Positions 44,438-53,756 of a stretch of DNA of 64,000 bases are shown here, piece by piece; within the stretch, counting starts at the first letter, position 1, and every line of letters begins with the position of its first letter. The translations under genes were made by a program, and so were the position numbers. The notes below the pieces were generated by a model. It had not been told where the DNA came from. It made no database searches and saw only the letters and a list, made by a program, of their open reading frames with translations. Origin of the DNA: JAZDRH01 sp047470865 (GTDB lineage Bacteria; Pseudomonadota; Gammaproteobacteria; Pseudomonadales; Pseudomonadaceae); assembly GCF_047470865.1 (NCBI RefSeq), contig NZ_JAZDRH010000001.1, forward strand, positions 1 through 64,000. The letters run 5' to 3'.

Positions 44438-45478
44438 GTGGATTTTATCTTAGATTATGCGGCATTTTTGTTACGTGCGATCACTGTGTTAGTGGTAATA
44501 GCTTTGGTCTTAGCGATGATTTTTAGTGCTAAAAGTAAGGGCAAGGGGAAAAGCAAAGGACATTTACAGATTACTAATGTCAATGAAAACTTAGCTGAAC
44601 TTAAAGAAACCTTAGAAGATGAGTTGCTCAGTAAAGCAGAGCTAAAAAGACAGCGTAAAGAACAGGCCAAAGCAGATAAAGCAAAGGCTAAAGAGCAAGC
44701 CAAACAAGATACTGAGGAAAGCAAGCCTAGGGTTTTTGTGCTTAACTTTGTGGGTGATATTAAAGCTTCAGCCACTGAAAGTTTACGTCAAGAAATCACC
44801 GCTGTATTGACTATGGCCACTGAGCAAGACGAAGTTGTGGTGAACTTAGAAAGCGGTGGTGGCATGGTTCATAGCTATGGCTTGGCTTCATCGCAGTTAG
44901 CACGTATTCGTCAAGCTAATATTCCATTAACAGTTTGCGTTGATAAAGTCGCCGCCAGTGGTGGTTATATGATGGCTTGTATTGGCCAGCGTATTTTAAG
45001 TGCGCCTTTTGCTGTGCTAGGTTCTATTGGTGTGGTTGCCCAAGTGCCCAATGTGCATCGACTTTTAAAAAAGAATGATATTGATGTTGAGATTTTAACG
45101 GCTGGAAAATATAAACGCACCTTAACTATGCTGGGCGAAAATACTGAAGAAGGGCGTGAGAAGTTTTTAGAGGACTTAACCAGTACTCATCAGCTATTTA
45201 AGCAGTTCGTTAGCCAATATCGCCCGCAATTAGCCATTGAAGAAATTGCCACTGGAGAAATTTGGTTTGGTACAGATGCGCTGGCTAAGCAACTCGTTGA
45301 TGAAATTAAAACCAGCGATGAATATCTTGTTGAACGCGCTAAAAGTGCCGATGTTTACATGATTGAGTTTGTACAAAAGAAAAGTGTTCAACAGCGTTTT
45401 GGCTTGGCCGCAGCGAATACAGTGGATCGTGTTTGGTCCCGTATTTGGGAGCGTTTGCAGCAACCATTTAATCATTAA
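44438..45478 (+). CDS. sohB: Inner-membrane protease SohB
   Basis: 346-aa S49-family serine protease of the SohB/SppA group, acting on cleaved signal peptides and membrane proteins. One membrane helix spans about residues 10-30, followed by a lysine-rich coil and the protease domain. The catalytic serine is S174 (AASGGYM), with the lysine in AGKYK (224-226). The GTG at 44438 is chosen over the TTG at 44432 because GAGG lies six bases before it. The acuI-like gene follows 13 bp later. Confidence 0.93.
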   Translation: MDFILDYAAFLLRAITVLVVIALVLAMIFSAKSKGKGKSKGHLQITNVNENLAELKETLEDELLSKAELKRQRKEQAKADKAKAKEQAKQDTEESKPRVFVLNFVGDIKASATESLRQEITAVLTMATEQDEVVVNLESGGGMVHSYGLASSQLARIRQANIPLTVCVDKVAASGGYMMACIGQRILSAPFAVLGSIGVVAQVPNVHRLLKKNDIDVEILTAGKYKRTLTMLGENTEEGREKFLEDLTSTHQLFKQFVSQYRPQLAIEEIATGEIWFGTDALAKQLVDEIKTSDEYLVERAKSADVYMIEFVQKKSVQQRFGLAAANTVDRVWSRIWERLQQPFNH

Positions 45479-45491
45479 GTGAGCAGGACTG

Positions 45492-46478
45492 ATGAGTAAT
45501 TTTAAAGCTATCTTGGTTAAACAAAACAACAAAGAATATAGCTTGGATGTGGTTGAGCGTAGCTTGAATGAGTTGCCAGAGGGCGATGTGCTAATTCGAG
45601 TAGCCTATTCGTGCTTAAATTTTAAAGATGCTTTATCTGCTTCAGGTAATAAAGGCGTTACTAAGCAATATCCCCATACGCCTGGGATTGATGCGGCTGG
45701 CGTAGTAGCCCATAGCGCTAGCAATCAATTTAAACAAGGCGATGAAGTTATTGTCACAGGCTATGATCTGGGTATGAATACCAGTGGTGGGCTAGCTGAG
45801 TATATTCGAGTACCTGAGACATGGGTGGTGCGACGTCCTACGGCTTTAAGTTTACGTGAATCTATGCTCTTAGGTACGGCAGGGTTAACTGCTGCTTTAT
45901 GCGTGAATAAGTTAGAGCATGCAGGGCTTAATCCAGAAGACGGCGCTGTATTAGTGACAGGTGCTACTGGTGGTGTTGGTTCTATTGCGGTGGCACTATT
46001 GGCTAAGCTAGGTTATCAAGTAGTTGCAGCAACAGGTAAAGCACAAGAGTATGATTACCTAATGAGTTTGGGGGCAGCAGAGGTTATTTCCCGTGAGGCA
46101 TTATTAGAAAAGCAAGAGCGTCCCATGCTGGCACCTAAGTGGGCAGGTATTATTGATACTGTTGGTGGTGACTTGCTTTTTAATTGTGTAAAAGCGCTGA
46201 AGTACGGTGCTAGTGCGGCTTGCTGTGGCTTAACGGCGGGTGTTGAATTTAATGCAAATGTTTTTCCGTTTATTTTGCGCGGTGTTAATTTGCTAGGTGT
46301 GGATTCTGTTGAGTTACCTTTGGAAGTTAAACAAGAAATGTGGAGTAAATTGGCAACAACTTGGCATTTAAATAATTTAGAAAAATTGTCACAAGAAATT
46401 AATCTAACTGATGTACCAGAAGCAATTGAGAAAATACTAAAAGGAACGCATAAAGGGCGTTATTTAGTGAAAGTCTAA
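45492..46478 (+). CDS. acuI: Acrylyl-CoA reductase AcuI (YhdH family)
   Basis: 328-aa zinc-free MDR-type oxidoreductase of the YhdH/AcuI group, which reduces acrylyl-CoA to propionyl-CoA with NADPH. The family start (F-x-LNFKDAL, residues ~36-46), the TGATGGVGS nucleotide loop (~157) and the C-terminal KGTHKGRYLVK (318-328) are clear. It protects against toxic acrylyl-CoA. Probably co-transcribed with sohB, although the pairing has no evident functional reason. Confidence 0.92.
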   Translation: MSNFKAILVKQNNKEYSLDVVERSLNELPEGDVLIRVAYSCLNFKDALSASGNKGVTKQYPHTPGIDAAGVVAHSASNQFKQGDEVIVTGYDLGMNTSGGLAEYIRVPETWVVRRPTALSLRESMLLGTAGLTAALCVNKLEHAGLNPEDGAVLVTGATGGVGSIAVALLAKLGYQVVAATGKAQEYDYLMSLGAAEVISREALLEKQERPMLAPKWAGIIDTVGGDLLFNCVKALKYGASAACCGLTAGVEFNANVFPFILRGVNLLGVDSVELPLEVKQEMWSKLATTWHLNNLEKLSQEINLTDVPEAIEKILKGTHKGRYLVKV

Positions 46479-46563
46479 ATGGCGAGTTATTTGGTTCCGC
46501 ATAGTTTTAAAATGGCATTTTTGCTGGTGCTGTTCATTTGTAAATGCTAATGGTAATTTAGCT

Positions 46564-46596
46564 AAACGCCTGATGTCTCACATTAGGCGTTTTATT
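46564..46596 (+). terminator. Terminator after acuI
   Basis: AAACGCCTGATGT (46564-46576) pairs with ACATTAGGCGTTT (46580-46592), with one G-U pair and a 3-base loop, and TTTTATTATTA follows. It lies about 85 bases after the acuI stop. Confidence 0.88.
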
Positions 46597-47105
46597 ATTA
46601 AAATATCAATCGAACACCACTGGTTATAGTGCTTAGTCACTTTGCGAATCCTGTTAAAAATTAGTTGGGTCATTTTTAAGTTTGTCTTTATGACCACAGC
46701 TGTTGGTGAGGCGGCTTCATTTGTATTTTTTCGCCGTAACTTTGGGTTTAGGTTGGACGCTCAAGATTGCAGTTTTTGGGCGATGCGCTACTTTTTGCAT
46801 CCTTAACGGAATGACGGATGAGTCGAAAATCGGCAGAGTAGTAGCCTGTTGGGGCTCTGTATGCGTAAATAATATTAATGTGTTGGTACTAAGTTTATTT
46901 GGGCTAAGAAAATATATTAATATGAAATTAAGTCGCTAATGCTTGATATGAAAAAATATTAGTTTTGTTTTTAGTATTTAGCATTCTTGTAGTATGGTTT
47001 CTGTCTGTTCAAAAAGGCTTCTTGAGACTGGAGAAGTATAGCGCTAGTGATTAATTAACGCATATTACTTTGAACATGATAGTTTAATAGTATATAAAAA
47101 GGATA
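46597..47105. other. Intergenic region, no confident gene
   Basis: About 500 bp between the acuI terminator and the fabB terminator. A 78-codon frame (46703-46939) has an unusual Cys/Phe-rich composition and no good start site, so I do not call it. The middle (about 46690-46870) is less AT-rich than both flanks and could be a relic of inserted DNA. No transposase motif or terminal repeat was found. Confidence 0.4.
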
Positions 47106-47141
47106 AAAAAGGTGCATTTCCATGAAGAATTGCACCTTTTT
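47106..47141. terminator. Bidirectional terminator of fabB
   Basis: AAAAAGGTGCA (47106-47116) and TGCACCTTTTT (47131-47141) form an 11-bp perfect stem with a 14-base loop; T-runs exist in both directions. It lies 47 bases after the fabB stop. Confidence 0.88.
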
Positions 47142-47187
47142 GTCTCTTAAGTAACAGCTGTAAAGCTGACTTTGGTGTACGCCAAAC

Positions 47188-48408
47188 TTAAGCGTCCCAG
47201 CGTTTTAGGACTATAGTGGCGTTAGTGCCACCAAAGCCGAAGCTGTTGCTCATAACGGTATTGAGCTGGGCGTTTTCTTCAGTTTTCAACACAATAGGTA
47301 AGCCTTCAACCTCTGCATCTAGTTTGTCAATATTGGCTGAAGCTGCAATGAAGTTATTTTCCATCATAAGTAGACAGTAAATAATCTCATGCACGCCAGC
47401 AGCACCTAATGAGTGACCAGATAAGCTTTTAGTTGAGCTGATTTTTGGCATATTTTCAGATGTAAATACTTGCTTTACAGCACCTATCTCAGCAACATCG
47501 CCTACAGGCGTTGAAGTGCCATGTGTATTGAGGTAATCAATAGGGCTATCTACTGTTGCTAATGCTTGCTGCATACAGCGAATTGCACCTTCACCACTTG
47601 GCGCAACCATGTCGTAGCCATCGGAGCTTGCACCATAGCCAACAATTTCAGCGTAGATTTTTGCGCCACGCGCAAGGGCATGTTCTAACTCTTCCACAAC
47701 GACCATACCGGCACCACCGGCAATAACAAAACCATCACGTTCGCTATCATAAGCACGTGAGGCCTTGTTAGGAGTGTCGTTGTATTTGGTAGATAGAGCG
47801 CCCATGGCATCAAATAGGCACGATTGTGACCAATGCTCTTCTTCGCCACCGCCAGCAAAGACAATGTCTTGCTTGCCCATTTGAATTTGCTCAACCGCAT
47901 GCCCAATACAGTGCACAGAAGTTGCACAAGCAGAAGAGATTGAGTAGTTCAAACCTTTGATTTTAAAAGGAGTAGCCAAGCAAGCTGATACTGTATTGCC
48001 CATGGTGCGTGTAACACGGTATGGACCAACACGTTTTACGCCTTTTTCGCGCAAAGTATCAATGGCTTCCATTTGGTTAAAAGTAGAAGCGCCACCTGAG
48101 CCCGCAATTAAGCCTGTGCGAGGGTTAGATATTTGATCCTCAGTTAACCCACTATCGGCAATCGCCTGCTGCATGGAGAGATATGAAAAAGCAGCAGCAT
48201 CGCCCATAAAGCGTAGTACTTTGCGATCAATTAGGCTTTCTAAATCAAGATCTACTGAACCACTAACATGGCTGCGTAACCCTTGATCAACATATTCTTG
48301 GTTGAAACGAATACCACTACGTCCTTCACGAAGGCTGTTAGCAACGGTAGCTTTATCAGTACCTAGGCAAGAAACTATACCTAAGCCAGTAATAACGGCA
48401 CGACGCAT
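47188..48408 (-). CDS. fabB: 3-oxoacyl-ACP synthase I FabB
   Basis: 406-aa condensing enzyme needed to elongate unsaturated acyl chains. The catalytic triad is visible at C161 (SSACATS), H296 (NTHGTSTP) and H332 (GHSLGAAG). It lies 12 bp after fabA, forming the classic fabA-fabB operon of gammaproteobacteria that make anaerobic-type unsaturated fatty acids. The AAGGA site precedes the ATG. Regulation by PsrA-like or FabR/DesT-like factors is possible, but no clear box was found at fabA. Confidence 0.97.
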   Translation of the reverse strand: MRRAVITGLGIVSCLGTDKATVANSLREGRSGIRFNQEYVDQGLRSHVSGSVDLDLESLIDRKVLRFMGDAAAFSYLSMQQAIADSGLTEDQISNPRTGLIAGSGGASTFNQMEAIDTLREKGVKRVGPYRVTRTMGNTVSACLATPFKIKGLNYSISSACATSVHCIGHAVEQIQMGKQDIVFAGGGEEEHWSQSCLFDAMGALSTKYNDTPNKASRAYDSERDGFVIAGGAGMVVVEELEHALARGAKIYAEIVGYGASSDGYDMVAPSGEGAIRCMQQALATVDSPIDYLNTHGTSTPVGDVAEIGAVKQVFTSENMPKISSTKSLSGHSLGAAGVHEIIYCLLMMENNFIAASANIDKLDAEVEGLPIVLKTEENAQLNTVMSNSFGFGGTNATIVLKRWDA

Positions 48409-48420
48409 AAGTTTTTATCC

Positions 48421-48936
48421 TTAGAAGCTATCTGTCGAAGTGAAGAGGCCAACACGTAAGCCTTCTGCACTATAGATTTCACGCCCATCAACGCTAATAG
48501 ATCCGTCTGCTATGGCTAGGATCAGGGAGCGAGTGATGGTGCGTTTAATATGAATGTTATATGTTACTTTTTTTGCTTCAGGCGTCACTTGACCAAAAAA
48601 TTTGACTTCGCCAGAACCTAAAGCGCGTCCGCGGCCAGGATTACCTTTCCAGCCTAAATAAAAACCCACGAGTTGCCACATGGCGTCTAAGCCTAAACAA
48701 CCAGGCATTACAGGGTCGCCAATAAAGTGGCAGCCGAAAAACCATAGGTCTGGATTAATATCAAGTTCCGCAACGATTTCACCTTTACCATACTTACCAC
48801 CGGTATCACAAATGTGCGTAATACGATCAATCATGAGCATATTAGGCGCAGGCAATTGCGCGTTACCTGGACCGAAAAGTTCACCACGTGAACAGCGTAG
48901 TAAATCTTCGTAGGTGTAGGCGTTTTGTTGGGTCAT
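48421..48936 (-). CDS. fabA: 3-hydroxydecanoyl-ACP dehydratase/isomerase FabA
   Basis: 171-aa bifunctional dehydratase/isomerase that introduces the double bond into C10 acyl-ACP. The catalytic pair H70 (GCHFIGDPVMPG) and D84 is intact at the same numbering as in E. coli. Length and start (MTQQNAYTYEDLL) are typical; GAGG lies seven bases before the ATG. First gene of the fabA-fabB operon; its promoter should lie in the 218-bp gap before the sensor kinase gene. Confidence 0.97.
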   Translation of the reverse strand: MTQQNAYTYEDLLRCSRGELFGPGNAQLPAPNMLMIDRITHICDTGGKYGKGEIVAELDINPDLWFFGCHFIGDPVMPGCLGLDAMWQLVGFYLGWKGNPGRGRALGSGEVKFFGQVTPEAKKVTYNIHIKRTITRSLILAIADGSISVDGREIYSAEGLRVGLFTSTDSF

Positions 48937-49154
48937 GCTGTTTCCTCAAGTGCCTGAATCTGACAAATAATGAAAAAGAGTGGGATACAGGGCACCCACT
49001 TTATAAATAAGTACTTGTTAAGACTTCTCACTTAGACTTAAGAGTCACATTTTTAGTGGGAAGATTTGTCCTTAAAAACAAAGTTTTACTTATCTACCTA
49101 AGCACAGACAACGGCCTGCTTTAGAAAGTCACAACTCTTTAGTCTAAAATAGCG

Positions 49155-50636
49155 TTAATCCGTATAAGCAGTGCTTTGTAGTAAGGTTACAGGGACACGG
49201 AAAGTAAAGCAGCTACCTTGGCCTAAGGTACTCTGTAATATCAGAGAGCCATTCATTTGTTCAGCAAGGTTACGTGCAATAGTTAAACCAAGCCCAGTTC
49301 CACCATAACGACGAGTAATAGTAATATCCGCTTGATTAAATGGGCTGAAAATATCGGCTTGATGCTCACGCGCTATACCTATTCCAGTATCTGTTACTTT
49401 AAACACAAGCTCCAACGATTGTGCGTTTTTATAGACCCAAGAGGTTTCTAATATTACAGTGCCCGAATCGGTGAACTTGATAGCATTGCCAATGAGGTTG
49501 GTCAGTATTTGTTTTAAGCGAACAGGGTCGCTTTTCATGGTGAGCTGCGCTAAACCTGGTTGCGTTTGACTAATTAAGCTAAGGCCTTTTTGCTGTGCAG
49601 AGGTTGTAAACATCTCAATCAGCTCGTTGACTAGTTTGGCTGGTGAGAAAGGTACGCGCTCAATGTGCATGGGGCTATGTTCAAAGCGTGTGTAATCTAA
49701 AATATCATTGATGACTTGGACGAACTGTTGACATGAAGTGATAGCCATCATGGTGTAGTTTTTCTGTTCACTATCTTGATGGGTTGATTCAAGTAATTGC
49801 AACATGCCAAGCACGCCATTCATAGGTGTGCGTAGTTCATGGCTCATCATGGCTAAAAAATCAGATTTTGCTTTATTGGCTTGCTCGGCTTCCTGGTAGG
49901 CATTAGAAAGTTTTTGAATGCTTTGACGTTGTTGTTGTTTGGAATGTTCAAGTACTTTGGATAAGTGTTCAATATGCTGCGCTAGCTCGCCAATTTCACC
50001 ACCATATTCTGGGAGTGTTACTGGATTAGGCTGGCTCTTTTGAATATCTTTAATTGCTACGCTAAGTTGGGTAATAGGGGTGGCTAGGCCTTTAGCGAGT
50101 TTAAATGCAATAATTCCTGTAATAATTAAAGCAAAAGCAGTTAGGAAAATAGCGCGCAAAATAATATGTATTTGCTGGGCCCGTATATGTTGCTTTGTCA
50201 TAGCAATGGATACATAGCCTAAGTATTCTGGGGCTAGCGTGGATGTCTCTGTAGGTAAAAAACTATCCTTTAATGAAAGAGGGTGATGCAAAATCTCCGC
50301 AGTAAATACCGCATCTTTAAACTCAGTTTGCGTATCAATATGCTCAACCAGTTGTTGTTCACGATTAAATACTTTTACGCAAACGACATTAGGTGTGTTG
50401 TATACCGAGTCTAATAGGCTTTTTAAAGACTCTTGATTGCCAGATATAATGCTATATTCTGCGGAGGCTGCAAATTGTTCAGCCAAGGCTATACCTGTGC
50501 GCTCTATTTCACTATGTAATTCTTTAATGCGACTAATGCTAAAGTAGCTTGTCAGTAATAAGGCTACTAATAAAGCTGGAACAAGGCTTACAAAGAATGT
50601 ATGGCGACTTATACTACCAGCAAGCCATTTATTCAT
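49155..50636 (-). CDS. Membrane sensor histidine kinase
   Basis: 493-aa sensor kinase with a periplasmic sensor part (about 38-155) between two membrane helices (13-35 and 158-178), a HAMP linker (~180-232), a short coiled coil, and HisKA/HATPase domains. H-box MSHELRTP has H266; N384, DTGIG (416-420) and GTGLG (446-450) are intact. It lacks the receiver domain of P. aeruginosa PA1611, which, as I recall, occupies the same place beside fabA. No response regulator gene is nearby, so its partner is unknown. Its start lies 8 bp inside the binding-protein gene. Confidence 0.92.
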   Translation of the reverse strand: MNKWLAGSISRHTFFVSLVPALLVALLLTSYFSISRIKELHSEIERTGIALAEQFAASAEYSIISGNQESLKSLLDSVYNTPNVVCVKVFNREQQLVEHIDTQTEFKDAVFTAEILHHPLSLKDSFLPTETSTLAPEYLGYVSIAMTKQHIRAQQIHIILRAIFLTAFALIITGIIAFKLAKGLATPITQLSVAIKDIQKSQPNPVTLPEYGGEIGELAQHIEHLSKVLEHSKQQQRQSIQKLSNAYQEAEQANKAKSDFLAMMSHELRTPMNGVLGMLQLLESTHQDSEQKNYTMMAITSCQQFVQVINDILDYTRFEHSPMHIERVPFSPAKLVNELIEMFTTSAQQKGLSLISQTQPGLAQLTMKSDPVRLKQILTNLIGNAIKFTDSGTVILETSWVYKNAQSLELVFKVTDTGIGIAREHQADIFSPFNQADITITRRYGGTGLGLTIARNLAEQMNGSLILQSTLGQGSCFTFRVPVTLLQSTAYTD

Positions 50637-51525
50637 ATGTATTTTCCTTTAATAATAAAAGCTTAGCAAGTTCGCTATCTGAGGGCAGGGTTAAGCTAAG
50701 CGAATGCGCTACCTGTGAGTTAGTTTTTACTCTAAAACGACTGGCATAGCTTTCACTAGGCCATTGATCCACGGGCTGGTTAAGCCAATAAGCAATAGAT
50801 TCAATCCAGTTATCTTGATCAGCGTAAACGGTAGCTAATGCACCAGCATCAACATAAGGAAAACTTGGACCCAATAAAGGTATGCGGTCAGCATAACTCG
50901 TCAGCAAAATGCTTTTAATGCTATATGGATTGTAGAGTGTAATGTCATCTATACCTAGTAAAATATCACTGCGCTGCAGTAGGTAGCGTAAATCCGATAT
51001 ATTGTCATAAGCTGATAGTTGACGTGTGGTTACTTTTAAGCCTAGTTTTTCAGCTGCCTGTTCAATTTCAGGGATTAGAAAGGCGCTTTGTTCAGTGTAA
51101 GGGATACCAACACGTTTAAAGCGCTTGCTCAGTAGTGTTAATAGCTTTAGCTGTAATTTGGCTGGTGGATCATTCCATAGGAGTAACTGGTTATGGGTTC
51201 TGTGTTCGCCTAAGATATGCTGCCCTTGTACTTGAGATATTTTAAGTACAATACTCGGTGGTGGGTTGTTTAATTGCATATGCCAGCGTAGGGGATTTTC
51301 ACCAACTAAAATATAGATATTATTGGGGGTAACTGTAGTTTGGTATAGCTCGTTGCTTGCTACAAAACTAACGGAGTAGTTTGGTAGGCGTGCATCTAAG
51401 CTTTGCACAAACAGCTTAATGGCAGCATCGTTTCTATTGGCGCTTACAATAACAGAAGGCATTGCACTGGCAATAGTAGGCATTGTCAGTAGTATGACTA
51501 TGCAAAGTAAGCGCAAAATCCACAT
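50629..51525 (-). CDS. Periplasmic binding protein (ABC_sub_bind-like)
   Basis: 298-aa exported protein with a signal peptide (about 1-21, cleavage after ASA) and a two-lobe periplasmic-binding fold of the ABC_sub_bind/DUF534 type, judged from the alternating strand/helix pattern and the SDILLGIDD block in the second lobe. No permease or ATPase gene is nearby. It sits between a TonB receptor and a sensor kinase and overlaps the kinase by 8 bp, so it may carry the imported ligand, or deliver it as a signal, to the kinase sensor domain. The ligand is unknown. Confidence 0.82.
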   Translation of the reverse strand: MWILRLLCIVILLTMPTIASAMPSVIVSANRNDAAIKLFVQSLDARLPNYSVSFVASNELYQTTVTPNNIYILVGENPLRWHMQLNNPPPSIVLKISQVQGQHILGEHRTHNQLLLWNDPPAKLQLKLLTLLSKRFKRVGIPYTEQSAFLIPEIEQAAEKLGLKVTTRQLSAYDNISDLRYLLQRSDILLGIDDITLYNPYSIKSILLTSYADRIPLLGPSFPYVDAGALATVYADQDNWIESIAYWLNQPVDQWPSESYASRFRVKTNSQVAHSLSLTLPSDSELAKLLLLKENTYE

Positions 51526-51528
51526 AAG

Positions 51529-53631
51529 CTAAAATTCAGCCTCTACTGAAAAGTAAAACTGAGAATTTGACTTATAACGCATGCTATACGGGGTGCCAGC
51601 TAACTGGTGGGTATCGGGTTGATCAAAAACATGCCTCCAGTTAAAAGCTATTGTAATGTCTTTCTCTTTAAGAAACATGGATTTGCTAATGCGCGCTTGT
51701 AGTTGTCTATTTTGGCTTAGTGTTTTATTGCCAGAGTAGTAAAAATACATCAGGCTAGTATGCCAATCACTTGGCCATTGCTTTAACCAAGCTAGGCTGG
51801 CTGTATGTTTGCTTGATTTATGTGTGGCTACCATTGCGTGGTGATGGCGTTTGTAGTCACCTTTATCTTCTAGCTGAGTATAGGTGCTTCTGAAACGGTT
51901 ATCTGCATTGATTTGCCAATCGGCCTCCATTTCAAAACCATAGAGTTTTAATGAATAATTATTAATGGTTTCAAAGGTTTGAATATTAGGTGCACGACTA
52001 ATAATATTATTAATTTTATCGTGAAATAGCTTTATATCTAGAGTGAGGCTAGGTTCTTCAAAAATGCCATGATAGCCAAGCTCAATTGAGCGCATACGTT
52101 CTTGGTCTAGTTTAGGGTTGCCTGTAAAATTAAAAATGTATTTGTTTGAGCTGGGTGGAGTAAAGCCTGAAATATGACTAAAGCGCATGCGGTATTGGCG
52201 ATTCCCTTTAAGGTCAAACAGGTCAGGAGAGCGCGTCGCTTCGCTATAAACTAATCTTAGGCTGTGCGCTGGTGAGAATAAATAGTTAGCAGCTAGACGG
52301 GGAGTGTAAGACTCGCCAACAATGCTATCATGTTCAAACATCAGTCCTGATTGTAATAGCCAGTGGTTTGTGGCTTGCCATTCGCCTTGCCAAAATAAGC
52401 TACTGATATAACGGTTGGCAGAGTGATTAAAATAATCATCAGAGTAAGCAAAATCTTTGCGAAAACGTATCCCTTGAATAGTGCGTAATTCTGGCGTGAT
52501 GTTAAAAGTATCTTGTAGCTCTATATCAAAACGTTTTTCTGTCAAGTTTTGCTGAATATTGCCACATACATAGTTTTCTGGGTGAATAATGACATTGCCG
52601 GCTGGATCTAAGGGCCATTGGTCATAGTCAATGTATAACAACGCTAGTTCACAGCTATTCCAATTTTGTTTGCTTTGAAAGTAAGAAAGCCCTACTTTAG
52701 CCTCAATAAGATGCTGCTCTGATAAATCCCAAGACCAGTGCGCACCTGCGTTATAGCTGGTATTTTTTAAGTTGGCATTAGCATCCATATTGGGTAACTC
52801 ACGCTTCCACTGCGGGAACTCCCCAAAAATATCATAGAAAAATGAAGATGCGGTGTTAGATGGAGCATAGTTTGTGCCTTTGCTACCTGCTAAGAACCAA
52901 CTGATTTTTTGCTGGTGGGCTAAGTTTTGGCTGCCTTGCCAGCGAATATTGGTATGCTCATTGCCACTATTAAATGAGCGTTGTAGTGGTTTGTTGGTGT
53001 TTTGTGTAAAGCCATTATCTGATTTTCTAGCAATTGACAGCCACGAACCACCTGTATTCCAGCTATGACCTGTATTTAAATACCAATCATTAATGCCGTC
53101 CGCGCCTTGGTTAACTTTAATTCGGCTATTGTGAGTGTATTGGGTTGGACGGGTGATAATGTTAATAACGCCAAATAAAGAGTTGGCCCCATAGCTTACG
53201 GTGTTTGGGCTGCGAAATATCTCAATACGTTCTATATCATCAATGGCAATAGGTAAGTCATTCCAGTGCACTGTGGTAATAGCCGCTGTTAAGACAGATT
53301 GCCCATCAATTAAAATTTGCATGCGACGAGAGTGCTCGGGATCGCCACCATGGTAGTTAACACTTGGTGTATGTCCATTCTGAGTAATGACTTGCATGCC
53401 GGGCACTAAACGCAACATTTCTGGAATAGTACGGGCACTAGAGGCTTTAATTAATTCTCGATCTAGCACCGTTAAACTGCCAGGCACCTCAGTAGGTGAC
53501 TGCTGTAAGCGTGTTGCTGTCAGCACTTTAGTGGGATTAACCTCGGCATCCCAAAAAACACCTGTAGCTAAAGCCATTGAAAGGTTGGCTAATTGATACC
53601 AAATAAGAGTTATCAGTAAAAGAATGCGCAC
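51529..53631 (-). CDS. TonB-dependent outer-membrane receptor
   Basis: 700-aa outer-membrane receptor: signal peptide (~1-21), an N-terminal plug (~40-160) with VPGSLTVLD, IPEMLRLVPGMQV and SYGANSLFGVINIIT blocks, and a C-terminal 22-strand barrel ending in an aromatic residue. A small disulfide-capable cysteine pair lies in an extracellular loop (~330-360). The start is GTG 53631, with AGG seven bases ahead. A strong Fur-box candidate overlaps the promoter, so iron control and siderophore or heme uptake are likely; the substrate is unknown. It is the first gene of a three-gene unit. Confidence 0.92.
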   Translation of the reverse strand: MRILLLITLIWYQLANLSMALATGVFWDAEVNPTKVLTATRLQQSPTEVPGSLTVLDRELIKASSARTIPEMLRLVPGMQVITQNGHTPSVNYHGGDPEHSRRMQILIDGQSVLTAAITTVHWNDLPIAIDDIERIEIFRSPNTVSYGANSLFGVINIITRPTQYTHNSRIKVNQGADGINDWYLNTGHSWNTGGSWLSIARKSDNGFTQNTNKPLQRSFNSGNEHTNIRWQGSQNLAHQQKISWFLAGSKGTNYAPSNTASSFFYDIFGEFPQWKRELPNMDANANLKNTSYNAGAHWSWDLSEQHLIEAKVGLSYFQSKQNWNSCELALLYIDYDQWPLDPAGNVIIHPENYVCGNIQQNLTEKRFDIELQDTFNITPELRTIQGIRFRKDFAYSDDYFNHSANRYISSLFWQGEWQATNHWLLQSGLMFEHDSIVGESYTPRLAANYLFSPAHSLRLVYSEATRSPDLFDLKGNRQYRMRFSHISGFTPPSSNKYIFNFTGNPKLDQERMRSIELGYHGIFEEPSLTLDIKLFHDKINNIISRAPNIQTFETINNYSLKLYGFEMEADWQINADNRFRSTYTQLEDKGDYKRHHHAMVATHKSSKHTASLAWLKQWPSDWHTSLMYFYYSGNKTLSQNRQLQARISKSMFLKEKDITIAFNWRHVFDQPDTHQLAGTPYSMRYKSNSQFYFSVEAEF

Positions 53632-53660
53632 ACTATTACCTAATATTTACTTACAAAAAA

Positions 53661-53691
53661 ATAATTTTATCTAAGCTGTAAATAATTATCA
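53661..53691 (-). promoter_or_regulatory. Fur-box candidate over the TonB-receptor promoter
   Basis: TGTAAAT-A-ATTATCA (53677-53691) matches the 7-1-7 Fur core TGATAAT-N-ATTATCA at 12 of 14 defined positions. On the minus strand it overlaps a TGATAA/TAAAAT sigma-70 pair with a 16-base spacer, about 50-60 bases before the receptor start. This predicts iron-dependent repression of the whole receptor/binding-protein/kinase unit. Confidence 0.6.
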
Positions 53692-53714
53692 CTGGTTATC
53701 GACAACTTGTTTCG

Positions 53715-53720
53715 TATAAT
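53715..53720 (+). promoter_or_regulatory. -10 element of gpsA
   Basis: A perfect TATAAT lies 37 bases before the gpsA start codon. No good -35 is present at the right distance. Confidence 0.5.
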
Positions 53721-53756
53721 GCAATTATCGCCGTTTAAGGCTTGAGAGTTTTTTCG

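Noticed and set aside
46703..46939. 78-codon plus-strand frame
   Set aside because: It has no convincing ribosome site and an odd composition. It is described only as part of the intergenic region.
48937..49154. FabR/DesT-like operator upstream of fabA
   Set aside because: Half-site-like words such as ACTTGTT are present, but the spacing does not fit the known operators.
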